DNA of 64,000 bases from Rhipidocladum racemiflorum (GCA_036346355.1 CM070569.1:56940561-57004560), one strand, 5' to 3'. Positions 22,960 through 35,583 are shown, counted from the stretch's first letter. Numbers and translations are program-made. The notes: generated by a model not told the origin, from the sequence alone.

Positions 22960-23350
22960 GGGACACCATGGTGCCTGGGCATCATGATTTTAAATGCGTT
23001 AATTCAAGTCAAATTCGGATATATTTTTCATAACTTTCAGTTTTAGGGTATATACCCATCTATAAGAATTCAAATGAAACACATACCTTTAAAAAAATAT
23101 ACTCAAATTTGAAAATTTGAATGAATTTAGATTACATACTTTGCTGATTTATATGTATGATCAACACATACATACAATCAAACTATCATCAAAAAAGGGA
23201 ACTTTAATTTGAATTTCAGTTCAAACTTGTTTTGAACTAGTTAGTAAACTAGTTGAACTCAACATCCTAAAAATTTCTAAAAATTTCACATACAAATACT
23301 TAAGGAAAATACCCGTTTTAGATCATGGTGCCCAGGCACCTTGGTGTCCC
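22960..23350. mobile_element. Micron-like MITE in a TA tract, B
   Basis: The left end GGGACACCATGGTGCCTGGG and right end CCCAGGCACCTTGGTGTCCC form a terminal inverted repeat of about 30 bases. TATATA tracts lie just outside both ends (22922-22946 and about 23363-23375). It is about 391 bases with no coding capacity. Confidence 0.65.
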
Positions 23351-23990
23351 AAGTAATTGTACTATATATATATATCACAGAACTTGTATATCAGTGAGAT
23401 TAAGACATCATAAGATAAATAATCAATAGCGCAAGTAAATAAAGATAAATCATTAATTATTCTTTCTTCTTGATTGCAGCCTTCTAGGACTGGCTCTGGC
23501 TTGACTTTGAAAGCAAATATATATACACCATTTGCTCGATTTTCTTGAGAAAAATGCGAATCTACCATGCACCTATATCAACCGAGTGGCTTACTGTACT
23601 AGCCCGTCCGATTTTTTTTTATACAAAACTAACCTCGTGCGAACAAATTCATAGAAATAGCCTCTAGCCCATAGCTATTGCGCTCGGACACCGTGAAAGC
23701 GAAAGCAAGCTTTTGTGGTCTCCCACAGGAGGAAAAGCTCCCGCGCTCCACCACACACGTGAGCCCACCCCCCGCGTGCGCTATGCTATGTTTCCTGTGC
23801 CCTCGCGCGCTGCGCCGTGCTAGGGACCGCGGGAGCTTGACTTCCGCGCTCTCCGGACGTGGTAGGTGTGGACAAAAAGACCATTTCTACAAATTTATTT
23901 GCATATGAGCTAGTTTTGTCAAAAATAAAAATAGGAGGAGCTAGTACGGTAAATCATTCATATCAAGCTAGTAAATGAGGTCCACACTAC
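23351..23990. other. Intergenic, no gene seen
   Basis: Mixed-composition sequence between the MITE and the Tat element, including a GC-rich patch at 23730-23860. Short open frames carry no recognisable domain. Confidence 0.5.
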
Positions 23991-24617
23991 TGTCGGGGAT
24001 TGGCTATCTGACAAAAGACCACGGTACCCCCGTGAAAAGCTAAACCCGCCGACCAAGCAACACTAAAAGAAGATGCTCGGGAGAACGAAACGAGCATCCC
24101 TCCTTCTCCTCCGAGCATGCGCATTCGCACCTTCGCCGCAGTAGCACCCAAACACACCCCCACGAGCAAGCATGCTCGTAGAGGCCGCGACCGCCGCGGT
24201 GTTTTGGTCGGAGCGCCCGGTCACAATGCCGCGAGGGAAGGAAGGTGGCAACCAATCACCGGAGATCAAGGGAAATCATACCCAATTCAAATAACGCCTC
24301 GGCCAAGGGCAAGAGATCGTAGTACGATTGCGCTGGCGCAATCCCAGAGGTAGTTACTCTTCTATGTACCTCTAGTCGAGATTTAAACTCCCTCAAGATC
24401 TCAGAATAGGAGGACACCAAGATAGAACACAATACACCGGAGTAGGGCTATTATCTCGACTGACGAGAGGCCCGAACTGTGATAAAAACCCTGTCCCCTC
24501 TTTTTTCTTCTTCTCTCGACCTCGTGACGCCGAACGCCTCTTCGACCAGACGACGGGCTCGTTGATCCCCATTCAACAAGTAAGCTCGACGGAGCCCGCT
24601 TTCTCCAATCGCCGATA
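23991..24617 (+). repeat. 5' LTR of the Tat element
   Basis: Starts TGTCGGGGATTGGCTATC and ends AATCGCCGATA (the expected terminal CA has become TA). It aligns along its length with 34561-35181. The primer-binding-like sequence follows directly. Confidence 0.82.
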
Positions 24618-24640
24618 CCGGGCGCCGTCCGTGGGGACGA
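24618..24640 (+). other. Primer-binding site region
   Basis: CGGGCGCCGTCCGTGGGGAC abuts the 5' LTR. It resembles the TGGCGCCGTCTGTGGGGA sequence usual at this position in grass Tat elements. Confidence 0.65.
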
Positions 24641-25675
24641 CAGCTTGATTCCTCGCCATGATCAAGATCCTCGAGGATGCCGAACTCGGAGACACTCTGA
24701 CCTTTGTGTTTTCGGACCACGTTGAAGATGACGACGATACTACGCCGACGACGACGCGTTAGGGTGACCGATCCTATCGGTCACACCGAGTCCGGGAGCT
24801 CCTTCCCTGACACGGAATGCGAGGGCAGGCCTCCATCCTCAGACATTACCCTGGGACCCCGAGGATGACTGGGTGATGAGCTCTACGACGCTCGACATAC
24901 CGGGACGATTTACCTAGGAGCTCGACCGAGAGATCGCATCTCAAGGGGATACAATGATGTCCCCATCGCTTCATCCCGCCTGCCGTCGGGGTCAACGTGG
25001 TCGGAAGCCGCATGGAGTCTTGAGAAGATCCCTCGACGCCGCTAAGCACGACTTTCTACGAGGCGCTGACTCCACTGAGGCGCCCTTGGGAAAGACCTCG
25101 CGAGCATTCGCCGCCAGGCAAAGGGGGCGCGCTCACCAAAGGAACTTTGTGGGTACCGAACTCCCGATCGCGCCTCGAAAGGCCGCTAGCTCGCACCGCC
25201 CGCTCACCTAAACGGAACTAAGCCATAGCCTTGGCGGGCCGGCCGTGACCTGAGTTTCCCGAGCAAGCAGATTTAGAGGCCGTGCGTGGTCGTAGTCAAG
25301 ATTTGGAAAGGCTTGTCACGAGCTAAAAGTCTCGACTTCTCCGTGACCGATGCCCGGAGTGTTTCCTCGACCGCTACAACGCTTCCCCAGGCGCCGCGAC
25401 AGAGGTGAATTCTTGAGCTATGTTCGAGATCGCCTCATCGCTTAACCTGATCCGAAAGGCCCTAATACCACAGAGTTTACCCCGAGCGACATCCGTGATA
25501 ATCGCCAGACACAGCACTGAACGCTTCCACGTACTAAGCCGGTCACAAGACGACCGCCGTGCATGAGGTTTTCTCCCGACTCGGCACAAGACGGGCGCTG
25601 GGTGGAAGACCCGCGTGGAGGCCGCTTATGACCGAGGATTTCACCGCCGAAATCCCGAAGCCGTTGCCAGGCCTT

Positions 25676-26380
25676 CACGAAGCTCCCTCCTAACGCCGTG
25701 ATGGCCGAACAGATTCAAGCCCGGCCATATCGAAGGTTCAACGGACCTAACCCGACGACTTTCTTCGACATATACCACCGCATCCTTAAGCCGAGGCGAT
25801 GAGTGGGTGATGGCAAATTACCTCGCCGACTGCTTCGACGGAGCCGCCAGACGTGGCTTTAATCGTATGAAGGCTCCATACGGTCCTGGGTGGGCAGCTC
25901 GCCCGAGCAAATTTCCAGTCGCCGTTACATCCGCCGAAAGGAGCGCGACTCGAGCGCTTTGATACAGATTTTATTGTGGAAACTCACCGCGATAATTGGC
26001 CCGCAGGTTTATCCAGTCCGAATCGATCCCGAACATATCGGGACGAGGCGGTCGCCCCAAGCTTTGCCCGGTACGAGACGCGGCGCTTCACGCAGACTGG
26101 AGATCCACCCGATCTAATTCGCCGAACGAGCTCTTCCGAATGGCCGATCGATACGCCAACGCAGATGAGGCCGCCCAATGGAAGAAGATGCCGGACGAAG
26201 GGAAGTCGCCGCCAACTGGCTTTAGAGACCTCACTAGCAAAAAGGGCTCGACTCAGAGACAAGAAAATCAAGAAAAAGAAGAAAGCGCACCCTCGCCAAA
26301 CATGGTAGCCGCGCAGGAACAACAACAACTCGAAAGAACTCGCCACAGTCACGGGGCTTAACGCCGGAAGAGGACAATTC
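25676..26380 (+). pseudogene. gag remnant of the Tat element
   Basis: Short in-frame stretches match retrotransposon gag: a FNGPNPTTFFDIYH-like segment near 25735, MANYLADCFDGAARR near 25810 (compare the usual MANYLPxxLxDAAR), and ELFRMADRYANADEAA near 26128. Several frameshifts separate them. The nucleic-acid-binding protein is no longer encoded intact. Confidence 0.6.
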
Positions 26381-26739
26381 ACACAGCCTCGAGGACGCAG
26401 GCTACTGCCGACCGACGGCGACTCTCATCGCCCTGGCTTCACCAAAGCGACGGGCACGACTCCACGGAATTGCCGAACGTGGACCTACCGGGCTCGAGTG
26501 CTTTACAAAATGCAGGGACCCATGCCAACGCTTCCAGAGCAGGTGAAATGACAAAGGAAAACACCTACGAGGAAAGTGAGGATGACATGGAATACCAAGA
26601 ACCAAGGAATCACATAGCGGGTCATCTTCTGCTCTCCGCCTACAAGTCCCGCCGACTTAAAGGAGGTCGCATAAGTGCACCATGTTACCTGTAAGCCTCC
26701 CAGGCAAAGAAATTTAAATGGCCTGAGGTATCCTCGACC

Positions 26740-27070
26740 TTCTCCAAGGACGACTGGCCCCCTTGGGATGACCAAACCCTCAGAGGCTTCCGATGGTCGT
26801 GGAACTCACCATCAAGCAATACTGCTTGCCTGGTCCTCATAGACTCCGGAGCTCTTTGGACCTTATTTCAGCCCAAGGTTTTGGACGAGATGCATTCTCG
26901 CTCCAAAATCAAGAGTGTGGCCGCGTTCTTCTTCGATAGTTCCGGCACCTCGATCAAACCTCCGGGACAGTCGCCCCGCCTGCAAGTTTTGGCGGCCCAA
27001 GTAACTTCAGAATCCGGAGCTAATCACCTTCGAGGTGGTGGACTTTGAGTCGGGCCTACAACGCCATCCT
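26740..27070 (+). pseudogene. Aspartic protease remnant of the Tat element
   Basis: LVLIDSGALWTLF near 26837 corresponds to the retroviral-type protease active site (D-S/T-G-A). It is preceded by a FSKDDWPPWDDQTLRGF-like segment, and followed near 27020 by an ITFEVVDF-like piece in a broken frame. Confidence 0.6.
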
Positions 27071-27329
27071 CGCAGCCACTCTTGCCAAGTTCATGGTCGC
27101 CTCACCACGCCAGACGTCAAGATTCCCTGACCGAACGGAGTTATAACCATCAAAGGGAACCACATGTCCGCACTCAATTGCTAATTTAAAGAGCCTTAGA
27201 TATGGCTTTGCCGCTTACCCACTCATGGGTCCCGACCAAGAGCCGAAGCATTCTCTCGGCCTAAACTTGCCCTCCACCGAGGAGAGACCAAGGCCGCTCT
27301 CCGCCAACGAAGCCGGAACCGCCATGTCA

Positions 27330-28260
27330 TTCATTTGGGATCTTCCTTAGATCCCAAATAGAACTCGAAGCTCGCCACCTTCCTCCGCAAGGTTTGATGT
27401 GTTCGCCTGGAACCATCCGACATGCCCGGGGTCCCAAGGAGGTGGTCGAGCACAAAGAAGGCGGTTCACCGACAAAACCAAGGAGACAGAACTTAGACGC
27501 TTTTCCTAAAAACAGTAATCATCCGAGGAACTTGATAAACTCCTAAAAGCCGGGCTTCATCGTAGAGATCGAGCACCGAGTGGCTAGCCAATCCAGCTCG
27601 GGTCGAAGAAAGGAGGCAAGTGGCGATGCCGCCGAATTACACACGGTTTGAACGCAAATGCGTCTAAAAGACAACTACCGCTGCCTCGCATAGACCAATT
27701 GGTGGACGCTGACCAGGTCACGCACCATGAGCTTCCTAGACGCCTACTCAAAGCTATCATCGATCACCGTCGCGCCGAAGACGGTGAGAAGACTTCTTCA
27801 TCACCCCGCTCTGCACCTCTCGCTTATACGACCATGTCTTTCTGGCCTCGAGAAATGCGGAGCAACCTTTCAACGCCTCATGTAGACTTTCACGTGCACC
27901 AAATAGGTCGTAAATTTGGAGGTTCTAGGTCGACGACATAGTTGTCAAAAGCAAGAGTACTTCGGTCACGCTGTCGACTTGGAAGAAACTTTTGTAACCT
28001 CAATAAGCATCGAATAAAGCTAAATCCAGAGAAATGCGATTCGGCGTAAAGGCCGGCAAGGTGCTCGCTATATGGTCGGGCCAATGGCGTTGGGGCTAAC
28101 CCTGAGAAAATCGAAGCCATTGAGAACATGAGGTCGCCCACATGCGTAGCGAAGTACAAGCTCTCGACCGAAGAATGGCCGCCTTGCTTGCCTCGCTCTA
28201 CCTGGGAGCGAGGACTACCTTTCTTGAAGCCCTCCGCAAGCATGATGGCTTTACGTGGAC
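27330..28260 (+). pseudogene. Reverse transcriptase remnant of the Tat element
   Basis: Fragments include DVFAWNH...MPG near 27395, a VEIEHRVASQSSSG-like segment near 27560, KGGKWRCR near 27608, LPLPRIDQLVDA near 27670 and FLDAYSK near 27733. Their order fits Ty3/gypsy RT. The catalytic YxDD box lies in a damaged region near 27925 (DDIVVKSK-like) and is not cleanly readable. Confidence 0.65.
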
Positions 28261-28479
28261 GAGGAAGCCGACGCTGCTCAAAGAGCTAAAACAAGATTTT
28301 CCCAACCGCCCGCCTCGTCACACCTACGGCCAGTGAAGAATTGCTATTATACCTGGCGGCAATTCCTCGCCAAGCGTAAGCTCGGTGTTGGCAAGAGAGA
28401 GATGGTACCCAAATGACCTATCTATTACGCCAAGCACTGGCATGGACCAAAAGAGCATTACCCCGAGGTCCGTAAAACC

Positions 28480-29110
28480 ATCAGACATTTCATTATCGAT
28501 GGCCTCCCTGAAGTTGGGCGCTACTACTTTCAAGCCGCACAAGATCGCGGTGCCGACGGCTTCCCACTCAGGGAGATCTCAAAATCAGACGCCAAAGGGT
28601 CGACAGCCTGGCGGGCAATGGAGCTCGAGTTCGAATCGGGTGTTCTCACCGCACGGCGATAAAATCACAAGTCTTGGCTGATTTCGCGGCTAATGACGGC
28701 GGCCCGGCCCACCAAATGGAACCAATGATTCAAGGGAAAAACTCGACTCGCTCAGATGATGGGATCCCGAGCATACGAGCGCCTGGTCGGGCGCCTATCT
28801 TGGTCTCTGATGGAGAATACCACAAGACGCCATCCAACTACATTTCACGCGATTAACAACGCCGGGCGGAGTACGGCGCCTTTGGCCTGACTTTCGGCAT
28901 GTAAATCGCTAGGAGTCCAACCCATTGTGAAGGGCTTATTCGCTACGCTTGGTCGAAACCAGTCAACAAGGAGTATCGTTGTTCGATACCTCAATGGCGC
29001 TGCATTCGGTCAAGTAAGGAAGATGGAGAAATACTTCAAGAATTTCGGCATCTACATCCCCAGGAAGGATAATTCCCTGGCCGACCAAATGTCTAAGGTC
29101 GGTTCTCTCG
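28480..29110 (+). pseudogene. RNase H remnant of the Tat element
   Basis: Recognisable pieces are LELEFESGVLTARR-like near 28620, ADFAAN near 28677, LGVQPIVKG near 28910, and a long good frame from 28927 (VRYLNGAAFGQVRKMEKYF, then IYIPRKDNSLADQMSKVG), the usual C-terminal end of Tat RNase H. The last part is a 150-codon open frame, the best-preserved coding piece of the element. Confidence 0.65.
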
Positions 29111-29429
29111 CATCACCGCTTCCGGCTGGGGTGCTTGTCGAGCACCTACATAAGCCCTCCATTCCTCTCAAGAGAGGCACCAGAGACCATGGCGTAGGGT
29201 CTCCTTCCTCGAGCAAAGTGCAAATTGATGACGCATTCATCCAATATCTTCATGACGGGACATTGTCGAGGAAGAAGCCGAAGGCTCCCTGGCTAATAAG
29301 GCGATCTTCTCAAGAGATCGATCGAAGATCACTCCTATACCGGAAGGCGATTAGGGATCCTTTCCAGATGCGCTCGTGAGGAAGGCCAGACTTCTTCGTG
29401 ATATCCATGAAGGAATGTGCGAGCTCACT

Positions 29430-30340
29430 GCCTTTCGTGACGCTAAGTAGCAAGGCCTTCCGACTAGGGTACTATCGCCGACGGCCTTGACGACGACGGC
29501 CAATCGTGAACGACTCACGCATGCCGCCATGCTCAAAGTCCGGCTAACCTAAGATATGCCCCGCAAACCATACCACTCGTGGCCGCTTCAACCTGGGGCT
29601 CGATGTCCTGACCCTTCCCCGAGGTCGAAGGTCGCAAGTATTTGCTCGTGGCCATCGACACTTTCACTAAGTGGGATAGAGGCCGAGCCTCGCTCGACCA
29701 TCTCGGCCCAGCGCCAAGAGATTCCTCCGCAGCACGTGGTAACTGCTCGGGATACCTAACCGCCTTATCACGTATTAACGGACCTGGGCTTCACCAAATG
29801 AACTGCTCCAAAGTTATCGCGAGGAGGTTTCCGGACTAAGGTCGCTTTCGCCTGCGGGCGATTCCACAGAGTAACGGAGCAAATGAGCGAAAGCAAATGG
29901 GCAGCTTTAGTCCAGTATAAAAAGAGGGTCTTTAAGACCTCAACCAAAGACAAGCAAAGAAGCGGATGAGCTTCCCGCCGTTTCTAGTTCAACACTACTC
30001 TCGAGCCACGCGAACGCTTTCCGACTCGCTCACGCGCGGAGGCTATTCGCCGTCACAAATCGCGGCCGGGTTCCTCGCGCAATCGATCGATTCCGGCCTG
30101 ATCAAGAAGTTGAGCTCGCCTCGTCGACCGACTCGCCGGCGACACGCGAACGGGCGCTGTTCGTCCTCGGTTTACCTACATGTGCTCTTCGTAGGCACGC
30201 GCCAAGATAAACCGACCTAGGGTCTCGGCAAGTCGGCGACATGGTCTTACTTAAGAGTTCAAGACCTGGCCAAGGCCAACAAGCTAACCCCTGGCGCGGG
30301 AAGGATCTACACGGGCCGTGTTCACAAGACGCCCGGCCGT
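29430..30340 (+). pseudogene. Integrase remnant of the Tat element
   Basis: KYLLVAIDTFTKWDRG near 29635 matches the conserved core of Ty3/gypsy integrase (LLVAIDxFTKWIEA). Upstream pieces resemble the zinc-binding region, and pieces at 29950-30250 resemble the C-terminal part. Frameshifts are frequent. Confidence 0.6.
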
Positions 30341-31099
30341 TCGCCGCGATGCCGGGATGGTCTGGAGCTCACCAAAGACTGAACATCGATCAATCACAGA
30401 AATTTACGCTTAGACGAGTAATTCTATCTCGCGCTTTGCTTTTCCAATAAAACGCTTCTTTCTCGTGGTTTCGCCCTCGCTTTGTCGAACGAAAGCATCG
30501 CCGTTTAGCAAAGATTGCGCATTTTAACTTATCCGGACAAGTATGTGCGCACTATTTCCTTTGGCTATTCCCACGCCGATGCTCGCCCAATCGCTCACTT
30601 TCCACAAGAGCTTTTCATCAGATGGTCGCGAGCATCCACTCTAAGCCCGGCTCAGGACTATCTGCATGGTAGCTCTAACGTGATGCTGGCTTAAAAGTTC
30701 GTCTACTGCGGCTCAGATTTCTTCCTCGACAAGAACCGACCTACTTATATCATTCAAAATCGTCACGACCAAAGCGAATTTAAATTTTCCCATGAACAAA
30801 CTCGTGCTCGCAACAAGAAGGGCACGACCTTGTCCATGGCAGGCTCCAGATGATAGGAACGCCCCGCCCCTTCTACCAAGGATCCTTTGCTCGCATTCCA
30901 TGATATATGATCTATGCAGAACTTGTTTTCTTTGCTCGCATCTATGATATATGCTCTATGCAGAACTTGTTTTTTTCTCGCAGTAACCGGATCATATGGG
31001 CATATGTTGAAGGCAACTCAAGAAAAACAGCAAGGACCAAACACCGCGAAGTTTGCTCATTTAACCCAAGCGCTGTTTTTTTAAGGTGGTTACACGAGC

Positions 31100-34000
31100 T
31101 AAAAATAAAAAAGGAGCTAAGTCCTACGCCGACTCAAGCGGCGTTAGTTCTTCCTTAAGGGAGTCGACTTCCGCCCCAAGTCCAAAACTTTCCGCCGAGC
31201 GGCACGATCTTCACCGCTGTCCCGGCTGGCCGCGACCTCCTCGAGCCGGGCCTCTTCGCGCCCCCGAAGCTCGTTGGAGTTCTACACAAGTGTCGGGACC
31301 TCCACCAAGAATCTCCCCAGCCTCGTCAAGCTCCTGCCGCACTTCCGCCTGGCGTTTTTGCCGCCTCGCCTGAAGAGCCGGGTCCCTGAGTCTTGCCGAT
31401 GAGGCTCCTCGCCGATTCCACCTGCTTTCAAGTCGGGCCACAAGACTCGAGACTCGACGCCAAGATCTAGCGATCTTGGCGTTTTGCTCATGTGGGTGGT
31501 ATGACCAAGACTTTTCTCTCATGGAGACCGAGGTAAAGGCCGATATCCTCCATAGCCTTCATGCAGAACTTCTGGCAGTAAAAGAGAAAAGAGAAGGGAA
31601 AGTTTGAGCACTCCTGTAAGGTCGATCACAGAAAAAGAAGGAACATGAAACTTACTGTAAGAGCCCTACCGACTACCTTGTCCTCAAGGCTGCCGCTGGC
31701 CAAATAAAGAAGGGATTGACCGTCATCCTGACCGCGCTACGTGGTCTTGCTCCTCCTCGAAAGCACCCGGTGCTCTCAGAGAGCAACTGGCCACCACCTT
31801 CGACCAACCCCGTCGCCCCGAGGTCGATCCTCCTCCACGGCTAGCGCTCGTGGTCGCTTTTCCTCGGTCAGCATCACACGGGTCGTGACGCCAACCACGA
31901 AGCGCCGCCACTCCTTGCCCGCTGGCCGAGGCAAGCTGGTCGTTAATCCACCACCTCCGCCTTCTTGTCCTCTCGCAGTCGGAGGCGACCAATGCTCGCG
32001 ACCGAGGCATTGATCAAGGGCTTATCACTTCCGCTCTTGTCTCCTCCATAGCCTGAGGCGACGATGCCCGCGCCGAGGCGCTTGATCAAGGACGATCACC
32101 TCCGCCCTTGCACCTCCGCGGGTCGGACGCCCCGTGCCCCAGGCCGTCGAGCAGGGAGCCTGGGACGACCTCCTCCTCTCCGGGCTCACTGGCCAAGGGC
32201 CGTTGGTCTGCAGCCGACTAAGCTCCCTTCCTCGGCCTCGGGCGCCGAGCCTCGCCCAGCTGCCTTTCGCAGGGACCAAGGCCAAGGCGCGTTCTTGGTC
32301 CTCGGGGCCCCTCGCGTTCGCCTCCGCGGCCGAATAGGTTCCGCAAGGCCGGCCAAGAAAGCACGTCCCGCTATAAGCTCGCACCTGTCCAGAGCCGCGG
32401 CCTCCTCTCTATCTCGGCCATCACTTGGTCGATAACGCTGTCGAAGCTTCGGCGCCAATCGCAGAGTCGAGCATCTCCTCACGATCTCAAGTGAAGTCCA
32501 AAACGACATCCGAGCTATCACGCCCACGCCAAACAGTGGGGTTAGCCCGAAGAAAATCACAAGACAAGAACAGAGCGAGAGAATGAAGCAGAACCTACCT
32601 TCCGCCTCGCGAAAGGGGCCATCCTCCTCGGCCTCCTCGTCGCTGGGCCACGGGCGACTCGCTCACGGGCGGCCTCAGAGGCTGCCACGACCACGACGCC
32701 TCCGCTCCGCGGGCGCCATCGGGCACGTACCATCGCCGGTCGACGCCATCCATGCTCGACCTCTTCCAAATGGCCGAGGTCGCTTGAGAGGTCGACTTCC
32801 CGCCTCCTTCCGACTGCAGAGCGTAGGTGGCCTCCTCTTCTTCCTCCTCCTCGTGGTCATCGACCACCCGAGTAAGCCGGGTCCCGAGGGCCTTGATCCG
32901 CTTTCCACCGCCTCCTGGCTCCGGGAGGGACCCTGCCTCCTCTCGCCTTCCGCCTCGCTTCTGCCGAGTCGCTCCGGGCCGCTCATCACCGCCTCCCCTC
33001 CGCTTGAAGTCATCAAACCAAATTCGAGTTCGCCACTCTCCTCCCCGCCGGCGCACTAAGGTGCGGCGTGGGGTCCCGGGTCGAGCTCTGGCCGACCGCT
33101 TGGCTGGGAGGCGAGGCGGATACTTGGCGGCCTCGACCGCCCTTCATGGAGCCTCGTCGGAAAGGGTTGGCTGGCCAGCAGCCGACACCGCAAGCTCAAG
33201 GGCGATTTCTCCTGCAAACAGAATCTGAGGAGGAACGAGCTCGGAACATGCCCCCGAGCCGGAAGCGTAAGATGTACTTACCGCTGGCCGCCACTGGCCA
33301 AAGATGTTCTTGGGGACTGACGATTGGGCGCCGCCTCTTCTCTCCTTCGTACCGAACATCTCGCGACCTCTCACAACTCCAAATTGGCTCCCTGAGCCGC
33401 CGCAACCAAAGACTAAGACAAAAGATATATATATATATATGCATAGCAATCGATCACCGTAGCAGCCGATGCTCGAAAGAGGTCCGTGAACATACTCGCG
33501 TTGTCCTCGCGGTGAAGTCATGCCACCCGTCACCTCGAAGAAGCTGGATGTCAGCGCCTCAGTGGGGACACCGGTTGAAGGTGAAGTCCCGGCGATATCC
33601 CGACCGCTGAGCCCCATCCTGGGCAAGCTCACCGATCGCCCCGAGCACCCGCTCTTCCTCAGTTGCACGCAAGTGGGCGCTGCCTCAAGAGGGCTGAGCG
33701 CCCTCCCCAAGATAGACAAACCGGGACCCTCCGCCTTCTTTTCCGTAGAATTGAGGTCGCCTAACCCGACACCGAGTCCTTCGTGAGCAACGAAGGCGAT
33801 ACTGTATGGTCGGGTTGGGCCGAGGCTAAGATAAACGCAAATCGGCGAGCTATCCCACTGGGCCAAGGTGGCGGGAATAGAAGTGAAAGAAGAGGGCTAG
33901 CCGGGCATTACACTCCACATAAGCCTCGCAAAGACGGGGAGAAGATTGCGAGAGAAAGGATAGAGTTAGGAGATGAGAGATCTCGCACTCAAGCAGGCAA

Positions 34001-34200
34001 GCACGAGGCGAAGTCGCCGGCAGACGGGCCCGTTGATGACGCATAACTCGCAGAGACGATCTCTCCGCCTCTCGCAGGCGCGCCAGATCATCCTCGGCAC
34101 TCGACCGAGCCTGGTCGACGCATTCTCGTCCGCGGAGCACTGAGCCTCCTTCGCCATCAAGCTAACCTTGAACGCGCCATGGCCGGGTTAGCGGTGGAAC
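31100..34200 (-). other. 3' spacer of the Tat element with antisense open frames
   Basis: More than 3 kb of GC-rich sequence between integrase and the 3' LTR. The minus strand carries charged, alanine- and arginine-rich frames: 33850-34140 with AEDDLARLREAERSSL, 31211-31522 with KRQAEVRQELDEAGEI, and a 240-codon frame at 33144-33866. Some look like coiled coil. Tat elements such as Grande and RIRE2 relatives are known to hold an antisense gene here. I infer that this is its decayed form. Plus-strand frames of similar length overlap, so individual frames are not assigned. Confidence 0.4.
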
Positions 34201-34560
34201 GGTGGCTCTTGGGCGCTAGGGGTTTTGAAGATTTTTTGGTCAAGACGAGCAAAGAGACAACGCGGACTGACCTCTCCCGTGAAAGCGGTTAAAAAGACAT
34301 GGGCGGGCAGTTAAAATCGCCGCCATCACGAGCGACCTGGCCGAGAAAGCGCGCTGAGAAACCGCCGCATCATATAAGGAGGCTTCTCGCAGAAGGAACC
34401 GCAGAACAACCAAACGACGCTACCACGAGCAAGCACGCTACGGTAAAGAAGTTCGCCTCCCGACGAAAATGGTCGTGGAGCCACGACCAAAGGAAATTCA
34501 ATCCCCCTCAAGTCTTCTTAGGCTCAAGGAAGCCCGAGGGTTCCCACTTGAACCCCGGCT

Positions 34561-35181
34561 AGTCCGTCGATTGGCTATCTCGACAAAAGACCACGTGCAC
34601 CACGCTGAAAAGCTAACCCGCCGACTCAAGCAACACTAAAAGAAGATGCCTCGGAGAACGAACGAGCATCCCTCCTTCTCCTCCGAAAGCATGCGATTCG
34701 CACCTTCGCCAGACACTAAACACACTCCCACGAGCAAGCATGCTCGTAGAGGCCGCGACCGCCGGGTGTTTTGGCCTGAGTGCCCGGCCAATGCCGCGAG
34801 GAAGGAAGGTGGCAAAACCAATCACCGGAGATCAAGGGAAATCATACCCGAATTCAAATAACGCCGGTCAAGGGCAAGATCGTAGGCACGATTGGCGCTA
34901 CGCAATCCCAGGAGGTAGTTACTCTCTATGTACCTCTAGTCGCAGTATTTAAACCCCTCAAGATCTCAGAATGTGAGTGACACCCAAGATAGAACACAAT
35001 ACACTGAGCAGTGGCTATTATCTCGACGAGAGGTCTCGAATCCAGATAAAAACCCCGTGGTCCCCTCTTTTTTCTTCTTCTCCCGACCAGACGCTCGAAC
35101 GCCTCTTCGATCCGCACGACGGCTCATGACATCCCCATTCAACAAGAGGTTCGACTTTTGTTCTCGCTTCAATCGTCGACA
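34561..35181 (+). repeat. 3' LTR of the Tat element
   Basis: Starts about AGTCCGTCGATTGGCTATC (first bases mutated) and ends CAATCGTCGACA, followed by ACTAC. It is the partner of 23991-24617, with which it shares long blocks such as CACGAGCAAGCATGCTCGTA. Confidence 0.82.
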
Positions 35182-35186
35182 ACTAC

Positions 35187-35400
35187 ATTTCTCTATACCG
35201 GAGAGCCTTTGTGCTCGAGTTCTTAAAGCCAAATATTTTCCCAATAGTGAGTTACTAGACACATCTTTTTTTTGCCAAGCCTCGCCAACGTGGAAAGCCA
35301 TTGTTCATGGCTTATATTTGCTAAAGAGGGGGGGGGGGGTTCATTTGGCGCATTGGCTCGAGAGAAAAGTGAAAATTTTGCGCAGTCCTTAGATCCCAAG
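35187..35400 (+). pseudogene. LINE (non-LTR retrotransposon) fragment
   Basis: The frame reads PESLCARVLKAKYFPNSELL..., then SPTWKAIVHGLYLLKRG, then VKILRSP. This is the region after reverse transcriptase in plant L1-type LINEs (usual form PxSLCAxVLKAKYFP...TWRSIxxGxxLLKxG). Only about 70 codons remain, with a G-run frameshift near 35327. The Tat element inserted at its left edge. Confidence 0.7.
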
Positions 35401-35544
35401 AAGACATAGTTAGCTGGTAAACGACTAAACGTCGACCAAGGCAAGACCGGACCCAAGTAAAATTCGTTTTAAAAATTGTGCGTGCTGCCTAAAGTATAGA
35501 CTAACGTGTACAGCTAAACCGGTGTGGGACTGGGAAGACCGGAC

Positions 35545-35546
<2 letters not shown>

Positions 35547-35581
<35 letters not shown>
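35547..35581. repeat. GA microsatellite
   Basis: A run of GA dinucleotides of about 35 bases, followed by a GC-rich but gene-free stretch to about 35900. Confidence 0.95.

Positions 35582-35583
<2 letters not shown>

Larger units (their letters stand above)
23991..35181 (+). mobile_element. Ty3/gypsy Tat-type retrotransposon, complete structure, decayed coding
   Basis: LTRs of 627 and 621 bases bound an 11.2-kb element flanked by the perfect duplication ACTAC (23986-23990 and 35182-35186). The order gag, protease, reverse transcriptase, RNase H, integrase is recognisable on the plus strand in short pieces, which identifies Ty3/gypsy. FAWNHPTCPG-like and LPLPRIDQLVDA motifs point to the Tat group (RIRE2-like). 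Every domain is interrupted by frameshifts and stops, so the element is not autonomous. Beyond integrase there is a spacer of more than 3 kb with mainly antisense open frames, a known feature of some Tat elements. LTR divergence is visible (many single-base indels), implying an old insertion. Confidence 0.85.

Noticed and set aside
32595..33059. Overlapping plus- and minus-strand frames of 153-158 codons.
   Set aside because: Both strands are open only because the Tat spacer is GC-rich. Neither shows a recognised domain or start context.
34561..35144. Initial 3' LTR boundary at CAACA (35144) with no target duplication.
   Set aside because: Alignment of the two LTRs continues to 35181, where CGACA is followed by ACTAC, matching the left flank. 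The later boundary is adopted.
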